Shown in pieces: positions 22,122-29,353 of a stretch of 29,353 bases of DNA; the stretch's first letter is position 1, and each line of letters opens with the position of its first letter. The notes beneath the pieces are model-generated. The model saw nothing but the letters and a program-made list of their open reading frames with translations, searched no databases and had not been told where the DNA came from. This DNA comes from Plantago elongata (Eukaryota; Streptophyta; Magnoliopsida; Lamiales; Plantaginaceae). Location of the stretch: positions 1 through 29,353 of the forward strand of contig JAYMSP010001727.1 in NCBI GenBank assembly GCA_036897095.1, written 5' to 3'. The position numbers were made by a program, and so were the translations under genes.

Positions 22122-22674
22122 ATGATCAGTCACTAATGGTAAAATTCATGCAAAAATCAAGTCAGCCATTTGTAGCTCTATAATACCATAACTCAACGAT
22201 TGCCCTGTGGGCTTTCAATTGCTCTCTTTCCAATGGTTAAAATCTCAGGGCTGTGAATGAAATGTTGCCTTCTAGGTTGCTGCTCGTCGTATTGATTGTA
22301 CGGACTCCGTTCTGATTACAATACCTTCGTGTTAATAATTATGACTTGTCCATTCGTTCAATAATATTTCATTCATATTTAATTTGAATAGAGTAATAAG
22401 ATATAATAAATACACTTTAATAAAATATTCCAACAGATCATGGTAAAAGTTAAAAAAGATTCTTCTTTTCTGGGAGATTTTTTGGGTTGGAGACGAAGCA
22501 TCTGAACAAAGAAAAAATGGGGAATCATTTTATTTACATAGAAAGAACGCTAAAAAGATATCATTACATATCTCAAAATTTCCTTGCGGAAACATAGCAG
22601 AAGAAACAACTTCTACAAACACATCTCCTTTTTAGTGTGGTATGTAAGAACAGAAGATAGGAAAAACAAACAAA
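22122..22674. other. Shared 3' region between convergent PnsB5 and TZP
   Basis: Contains the 3'UTRs of both genes and no other gene. A minus-strand AATAAA (plus-strand TTTATT at 22529-22534) lies about 140 nt past the TZP stop and is a plausible poly(A) signal. AT-rich AATAA motifs near 22360-22430 may serve PnsB5. Confidence 0.5.
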
Positions 22675-25600
22675 CTACAATCCTAAACTTGTTCTGTCTT
22701 CAAATTTCAACCTCAACTCATCCAGTGAAGGGATCTTCCCCCCACTTTTCACTACTCCCTGCCACCAAGCCTCAATCTCATCCTGCAACAATAATCACCA
22801 AAGAAAACTGCTATTAGCGACACACATCGAACTACACATACAACAATGATTTATGAAACACAATGACACCTCAACTTACACATACAACAATGAAACACAT
22901 ATATCAAGATTTCGAAAGCTGAGACTTAACAGGTACGCGTCTTAACAAGTTCCTATAGTATATCCATTGATTACGATAACATTATGAATCAAGTATCACT
23001 GCATAATCAGATTTAATGGAAATAAGACTTCTCAATTAGCCCTAGTAGGTGAGTACTCTCCCTCTAAAATTAAAGAAGACTAAGCAAGTGAGTCAGTGTG
23101 GTATATCCTTCCTAGCTGCACCAGTGCTGAAATAATCGGATTATGACTTACAGGGCGAGGTAAAAAAAGAAGTCTTATATCCTATCCCAACTCAGATCTA
23201 GTAACTGAATCTAAACAATCTATGAGTTTCAGCAGGGGCTAGCTAGAGTAAAAAATCTGAAGATCTAGTTAATAACAACGACACTCCATGGCTCAAATTC
23301 TACGATTCCTAGCCCATTTTCGCACTCATAAGAGATTATATTCAATGAGATTTTAATATATGAATCTGCACATTCAGGATGTGAGGATGTGAGGGGACGT
23401 TTCCAAAATAGAATCTACATATCTGTAGGGTGTGGGGTGAGCAAATATAAGAAAGTTTATGCCTCACTGAGAGAGAACCACAAGTAGGCTGGATAATTAT
23501 TTATTCAATACTGTTGAAAAATAATCACGCATTATAATAAGATGCAGATACGACCTGGAACCAACTGTAAAACACACCAGTTCTACGAAAGTAATTATTA
23601 ACTGAATAATAGTATCAACTAACCTCTGAGAAATCCTGGTTGGAAATGTATTGGCTGCCAACAGATGATTTCATCCCGCCAACATCTACCAAGATAGAAT
23701 TGTTTGACCTACGGCCTATATATTCTCTTGCAACACCTGGTAATTTACCAAAGCAAACACAGAGAGAGGATACCAAAGCAACCATTAAAAGCTTCTTCAA
23801 ATTTCGAACTATGTTCTTTAGTATTCACATAAAAGGAGGATATTAAGTCACAAACACACACCTGTTACTCGTGCAACGTAGTAACCTGTACCCCCTAGTC
23901 CTGATTCCATCTTACCAAGTCGCAAACGAAGAAAATGACCATTCAAGTGCAACAAGGACAGGTTGGAGCTCAACCATCTGGTCACATGTTTCAAAGTCAT
24001 CCGTTATAATTAAAAGAAGCTAGGTTGAAAAGTGGTAAGAATAAGAACAACAAGGGAATCGAACATACTGATTTAAGTATAATTACGATTACTGTAAAGA
24101 ATCTTAAAATAAAATTTAAGAGCATATCGACTGAAATTTTCTTACTTGAGAACATCAGATCGAGACAGGCGCAATTTCCTTATTGCATGAAACATCTCAG
24201 CTGATGGAACTTTATTTTGGATACTGACAAGACTATGCAACGGCGAAATCTGACACATTTTCAAATCATTTTCTGAAGTTGATGCATTATGGTTTTTAAT
24301 ATCAATTGAAGCAGAATTCCCTTCGGTCCCAGGCTCCTTCATATTCCAAGTCGCAAAACTCAGTAAAGAACCAAAACGTGGCATCCTGCTGCTGCAAACT
24401 GGTTGACTGGCACTCGCTGTGGCATGATCCTGGTCTTCACCAACACAGCTTAAACTTTTTTCTTTCCCCGCAAAGAGTTGCAGGAATTTAGCAGTGCTAC
24501 TGTTAACACAAGCAGAGTTCTTTTCCAGCTGCCAATGCTTACTTGTGGAAACCAACGGGCATGAAACTGCCCAATGACCTAGCTGAAGACATCTAATGCA
24601 TAGACAGCGAAATTCTTCAACTCTGTCCATAAAACGGAGTTTCTTGAGGAGTTCATCAAGCTCAGTTTCTGTAATCTCCGGGCAATCACTTATATCGTGG
24701 CCAACTCTTCCGCAAAAGAAGCAATTCAATCTGCATGTTGAAAATTTTCTACCATCTGATGGTGTTATATTCTTCAGAGCATCCAATTGCCTTGCAAATG
24801 CAGGTGCCAATAACTTCTTAGTTACTGACGAATTCGGTCTGGTAGAGGAATTGAACTTAACAGATGTCTCGGCTTTGGAAGCAATCTCCTGTATAACTTT
24901 CTCCCGAACATGAGCATGGTCTTCACTTAAACAATGACCCAACACACAATTTGTTTGTTGAGATGGAAAAGCCTTACCTATCCGCAGGGCATTGTTGTCA
25001 CTGAGATACTCAGCGGAATTCCCATGAGTTTCTGAAGCTATCTGATTAGAGTTTTCTAACTTAGATGGAGCAGTATGGAAGCGAGTTATCCATAAACTTG
25101 CTAGATGATTACTTTTTTCAGGCACGTTAGTCCTAGTCACAAGGTTATCATCTGTGTTGCAAATAAGACGCTTAGAGGAAGTATGAGATGAGCTTCTCGC
25201 ACCTTGATTTCTATTTTCAGGCATATCACTTTCCAATACAAATGAAGGTATCAGTGTCTTATTTGGTTTGCAGACAATATCTGAAAGAACAATCTGCTTG
25301 CAGGAGTCGTCAATCTGTCTATCAATTGATGCTGAAAGATGCTCAGAAGACTCCGTCACCGTAAACTCTTTCATATCTTCACTGGTTTTTTCTTTGTCAT
25401 TCACTTGAGCATCAAATTTCTTTGTGTTTCGACCATACATTGACTGAAAGATAGTATGGAATCCCTTCGGCAGCTTTGCAGAATCATGTGAATCTTCCAT
25501 ATGAGTGAAATTTTCTTGACAATCCCTAACCTCAACATTACTGGGACCAGCAACTGTGAGTGCAAGCGAAGACGGCCCTGGTGTGTTAGAGTCGGATAAA

Positions 25601-27527
25601 CCCTTCACCATATTCGATATCCAATTCATGAAAGAGCTATCGTGCCCAAAAATGGATGTTGAACCAAGACCTTCATGCTTCATTCTTTTGTTTCCAACTA
25701 TTAGTTCTTGATCATATCTCTCTCTTTTTGAGCCTTTTGCAAATAAACCCCCACTGGTACAACTTTCCACACTTCCATTGCTATCATTCTCATCATTTGA
25801 TGATCTCCCATATATATCACCGTCAGATGATGCTCTCCCTTTCCCCTTGTCAGTTTGTAAATAAATCCTGCTATTTGTTGGAGATCTTTGAAGATAAAGT
25901 GGATTCGTCCTTGGATGATTCGATTCACGAGCACCGTGAGTAAGCTTTGCAGTCATATGACTCAAGTCATTTTCCGCAGAGAACTGACCTAAGTCATTTT
26001 GACCAAACAGCTCGCGATTCCGTAAAATGCTCATGGGAGATGGCATTTGTGTCTTGCCGACTCCCTCAGGGGTTGATATTACTTTGTCTTCGGGCAAATC
26101 TACAGGAGCTAGAACAGAAAATTTCTTCGTACTCAAGCACATACTACTGCTGGGGCCAACATCAATATCGATACTATTACCTAGTAATTGTCCATCAATG
26201 ATGCCAACTTTACATTCACGAGTTTCATCTGCGAGACCATACTGTCCTGCAAGAAACCAACAGCAGGAGCTGGATTAGTTATAGAGAGAAATAAAATGGT
26301 CCAGTCTCTACCACCATTTACCGCTACAGCAATGTTTACTGAAAGTACACCAGAGAGTGCACTGCTAATTATCTTCAGCTCATTCTGATTATAAGTAAAA
26401 AGCAGCTGAACTGTGCCTCTGGGTGGTTTTCATATAAAAACATGATGATAAGGGGTCATAGAGACGTTGCACTTGTAAGAACAAAGGAGGTGCTCTATTG
26501 CATCTATTTTACTGTGTCTTTAAACTCTTGTAAAGGACAATAACCCTATGTTCAACACTAATATGGTTTATAAACGAACAAAAGCTCCTAAGCTGTATAA
26601 CGATTTTTTGCAGATGCACCCCAAAATCTGGAATGAGGTGCGTTTTAGTTTCAATTGCCAACATCATAGTGAGATGGAAGATGTTTCTGCAAACAACATC
26701 CCCAATATTTTGTAAATATGTCAACAAGCTGTTGTTAATACCCTGAGAGTGCAAATTCTAAAAAACATGCAAGATGTTTGTAATAGATGATGATGATGAT
26801 GATATTAAAAGGTCCTCACAAGGGTCTGACGTATCAAAGAGCAAGTATTAGCATATGTTACCAGTATTTTCTTTGCTGCTCTCATTGGCCTCCGCTATTT
26901 CAACATGTTGACTGCAAACATCAGCCTCTTCACCGTCCTTGCTAACTTCCTCATTACGAATCACATTTATGGGACCAGCTTCTACAACCTCATGTTTGCA
27001 TACTGTTTAATACCGGTTCAAAAGATTTATTAGCTAAGCTATTGACTGAAAAAAACCTAATAATTAACATGCAATCCTCCCTTGCACATGCATTGGATAA
27101 CTATAAAAACGACTTGAGCACCTTCAAATTGTTGTGCACCGGACATAGAGCTATCACAGTCAACAGATCTATTCTCCCTCTTCAAGACGTTTTGAAATAA
27201 CGTCAGCTTATTTTCACCACCTCTAACTTCTCCAGTCCTCATTGGTTTGACACTCAATGATGCTGCTGGAAGACACTTAGTGGTCGGCATTAGGTTCCAT
27301 GTGGGAGTGTTTTTTTTGTCATCTAAGGCCGAATCAGCACATTTAAGCCTCAGTCCATTGTGTGGAGACCAGACTAATTCAGATAAGGGATCAGATACTG
27401 CAAATCCCATGTGTACTCTTGAATTTGCATTTACACCTGCACCGGAGCTATTGTTTGAACTTGCTGGGATGTAACTAGTAGAATCCAAAGCAAGCTCTAA
27501 ATCAATCTCTCCCTCATTTGTACTCAT
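22675..27527 (-). CDS. TZP: TZP: tandem CCHC zinc-knuckle / PLUS3 domain nuclear light-signalling protein
   Basis: TZP is a plant nuclear protein that links light, clock and growth; in Arabidopsis it associates with phytochromes A and B and promotes elongation and flowering. Minus-strand coding exons: 27527-27122, 27002-26862, 26246-24146, 23977-23862, 23736-23624, 22782-22675. They join in frame to 994 residues. The N-terminus carries the family block DPLSELVWSPHNGLRLKCAD (46-65). Residues about 190-680 are Ser/Asn-rich and look disordered. Two zinc knuckles follow: CFFCGRVGHDISDC (691-704) and CIRCLQLGHWAVSC (732-745), both exact CX2CX4HX4C. The PLUS3 domain spans about 865-985: LRLSRSDVLKWLSS, LRLRLGKMESGLGGTGYYVA, VAREYIGRRS, QYISNQDFSEDEIEAWW. 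The start at 27527 was chosen because the family N-terminus (EGEIDLELALD) begins there; an in-frame ATG at 27620 lies in the probable leader intron. Arabidopsis TZP is shorter (831 residues, from memory), mostly in the disordered part. Confidence 0.9.
23737..23861 (-). other. TZP intron within the PLUS3 domain
   Basis: A 125-nt GT-AG intron splits the PLUS3 domain between VARVTG and VAREYIG. Removing it restores the family sequence, which supports the gene model over the open frame that reads through it at 23615-23800. Confidence 0.85.
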
Positions 27528-27539
27528 TACCACTAAGGA

Positions 27540-28782
27540 CTGACAGGTCACTGTAATCCTGACATTCAGAAACAAAAGAGTCAAGCCACTTGGTAACCTA
27601 CTAACCCTTAAATCGAACATCTAAACAGAAATAAAAAAGCCCAGTAATGCAGTGAGTAGTGGGAACAAATGAGTCGAGACCTAACAAAAGATAAGCAAAG
27701 ATGATGAATTCACATTGGTTACTTTCTTTCTTTCGTTATTATTTTCATTATTTTTTTAAATGAAATAAGATCTACATATAAAAAGAATATGCAATGCACA
27801 AAAATCCAGGAAATCTTATTAATTGGAAAATTCATACGGAACTTCTCTGGCTGCATTACATTAAGTAGGCGAAATACACAAGTGCTCAACGATTAGTTTT
27901 TCACATCACCCAAGAGGTGAAATATATAAGTAAGCCCTTTAACTCTGCTAGTCAATTGATCTATAAGTTCCCCACCAAAATCATATCCAAATCATTATAA
28001 GTGTTTACAGACTCAAATCATAATATGGAGAGGTGAACATAATCTATGGTTCCAAGACATTTCTAGAACAGCAGGAGTCGAAAGAAACATGTGATTTTTT
28101 ATCAACCTCTCAGTTAGATAACATACAAGCACGACTATTTCGTGTAACTCCTCATGTGCTTCACAAAGATCAATGGTTTCCATCTTCATAGACCAGAGAA
28201 CTTGAATTATATTATTCACCACACAAGATAAATTTTAGTATCTAGGTCTAAATTAAAAGTCTGAGGGCCCGATAATTGGTTATATAAATTCCTAATCCAT
28301 ATGAGGATTCCATGTATCTATCTAGAAAGAGAAACATCGAACCATATCACAAATGTCACTTGGCTTGAATGCCAAATTGGCACCACTAACTGAATTCATT
28401 TCAAAATCAGCCTAGCTAGCTAGTTTCATCCATCTTCCAACTCAACAAGTAACCAGCTTTTCGAGAAAGCATTATTCATAAAGTGGATCAAGAATGTTGC
28501 AAAAAGTAACATATCAAGAAAATGAACGAAACATTCGATATATCCTTCAATTTCCCAAGAGAGTATGATCCCATAACCAGATTTTGACTACAACATACTA
28601 TTAATCAACAAAATGTAAAAAGTCAGCCAAGAACAATTAATACTCACAGAGCCTAAATAAACACTTAGGTTAAACGCAACACGTTTTCGACTTTTCGTAC
28701 TGAGACAAAAGAAGATAAATACGAAAATCTGATCGATCAGATCTCTTTCAAGAAACAAACACAGTACAAGAAACTACAAACC
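27540..28782 (-). other. Probable TZP leader (5'UTR) intron, about 1.24 kb
   Basis: On the minus strand a donor-like AACAAG|GTTTGTAG occurs at 28782/28781 and an acceptor CTGTCAG ends at 27540, 12 nt before the start codon. No coding sequence is recognisable between them. Alternative AG sites lie within 30 nt. Inferred from sequence only; long leader introns are common in plant regulatory genes. Confidence 0.5.
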
Positions 28783-28960
28783 TTGTTAGTAACTGAAACA
28801 GTGTGGAAATAATGTCATAGATAGCAGAGCATTCGAAGGTCTCTCCTGTGAAAAAGGTAGAGCAACAACCACGACACCAAACTGAATATCATTCGTGTGC
28901 ATTCACAAGCACTAGCTGTACTTAGAAGAAGAAGAAGAAGAAGAAGAGGAAAAAGGGAAA
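28783..28960 (-). other. Probable TZP 5'UTR exon with CTT repeat
   Basis: On the transcript strand this region carries a CTT/TTC run of about eight triplets (plus-strand GAA run at about 28925-28950) followed by pyrimidine-rich leader sequence, typical of plant 5'UTRs. The transcription start is not fixed. Confidence 0.45.
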
Positions 28961-29030
28961 GAATTTAGATTCTAAGGAAATATGATGTACAGTACAGAGA
29001 GTTAATCATAGCTTAGTGGTTGAGAACTCG

Positions 29031-29038
29031 CCACGTGG
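29031..29038. promoter_or_regulatory. Palindromic G-box upstream of TZP
   Basis: CCACGTGG is the perfect core G-box bound by bZIP (HY5-type) and bHLH (PIF-type) factors. It lies about 80-110 bp upstream of the inferred TZP leader, in the right place for a proximal promoter element, and would suit a light- and clock-regulated gene. Function is inferred from sequence and position only. Confidence 0.55.
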
Positions 29039-29353
29039 AGAATTGCATGCCGGTTGCTTGGAGCAAGTTGTATGTAGACAGCAGTGTTGGGTGCATGGTT
29101 AGCTAACTTAACTAAACTAATAAGCTCAAAACAAAACGAAACAAACTTCATTAATGCGGAACATTGCACTTTGCAACTAACTCTCTGTTTTCTTCTTTAA
29201 TTTGTGTTTGTGTCGTCAAATTGCACATTCCACCCCTTAATAAACTAAAATTACTTTCAAGCTTCATTTTAATATATCACGATGGGTTTAAGTATGAAAT
29301 TACTTTTGTAAGTGTTAGATTTCTGGGTGTGTTGGAGACACGCAATATATATA
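29039..29353. other. TZP upstream region, intergenic
   Basis: AT-rich sequence to the window edge with no gene seen. It probably belongs to the TZP promoter or to the space before the next gene. Confidence 0.5.

Noticed and set aside
24596-24913. Plus-strand frames antisense to the TZP large exon
   Set aside because: Shadow frames of a confirmed coding exon that carries the zinc knuckles.
26509-26754. 81-codon minus-strand frame in a TZP intron
   Set aside because: It lies between coding exons 26862 and 26246, which join in phase without it.

Overview
This window is nuclear DNA of a flowering plant, most likely a eudicot. The genes are split by AT-rich GT-AG introns. Gene families include a plant chloroplast NDH-complex subunit and the plant-only light-signalling factor TZP, and the spaces between genes hold typical plant MITEs (Stowaway, Tourist and Mutator-like). 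I could not place it to a family or species. No operons, CRISPR arrays, phage genes or tRNA/rRNA genes were seen.

Layout. (1) 1-561, +: the 3' part of a MAPKKK-like Ser/Thr kinase, cut by the window edge. (2) 562-6011: about 5.4 kb between genes, with weak coding-like blocks on the - strand (1046-1398) and two long terminal-inverted-repeat elements (about 2285-3190, and 3323-4159 with a 10-bp target duplication). (3) 6012-12599, +: a complete 15-exon ARPC1 gene, the WD40 subunit of the Arp2/3 complex. Intron 5 holds a (TAA)25 microsatellite and intron 11 a Stowaway MITE. (4) 12600-14460: intergenic, with a Tourist-type MITE. (5) 14461-15054, +: a 5' fragment of a chloroplast CPBP (CAAX-protease-like) membrane protein gene that lacks its whole catalytic domain. 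(6) 15624-20027, +: a complete 7-exon EFG1 rRNA-processing gene with two intronic transposon remnants. (7) 20761-22121, +: a complete 4-exon PnsB5/NDH18 gene. (8) 22675-27527, -: a complete TZP gene with six visible coding exons, tandem zinc knuckles and a C-terminal PLUS3 domain. A 5'UTR exon probably lies near 28.8-28.96 kb behind a 1.2-kb leader intron, with a palindromic G-box just upstream.

The genes do not form one pathway. ARPC1 serves actin nucleation, EFG1 serves 18S rRNA maturation in the nucleolus, PnsB5 serves cyclic electron flow in the thylakoid, and TZP acts in nuclear light and clock signalling. From memory, EFG1, PnsB5 and TZP homologues also lie close together on Arabidopsis chromosome 5, so the right half looks like a conserved syntenic block; this was not checked. 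All splice models were built by hand from reading frame, GT-AG sites and family conservation. The four complete genes each sum to an uninterrupted frame (379, 351, 217 and 994 residues). I found no clear new biological system. The most notable items are the truncated CPBP gene, the structured Mutator-like element, and the TZP gene with its G-box and leader intron.
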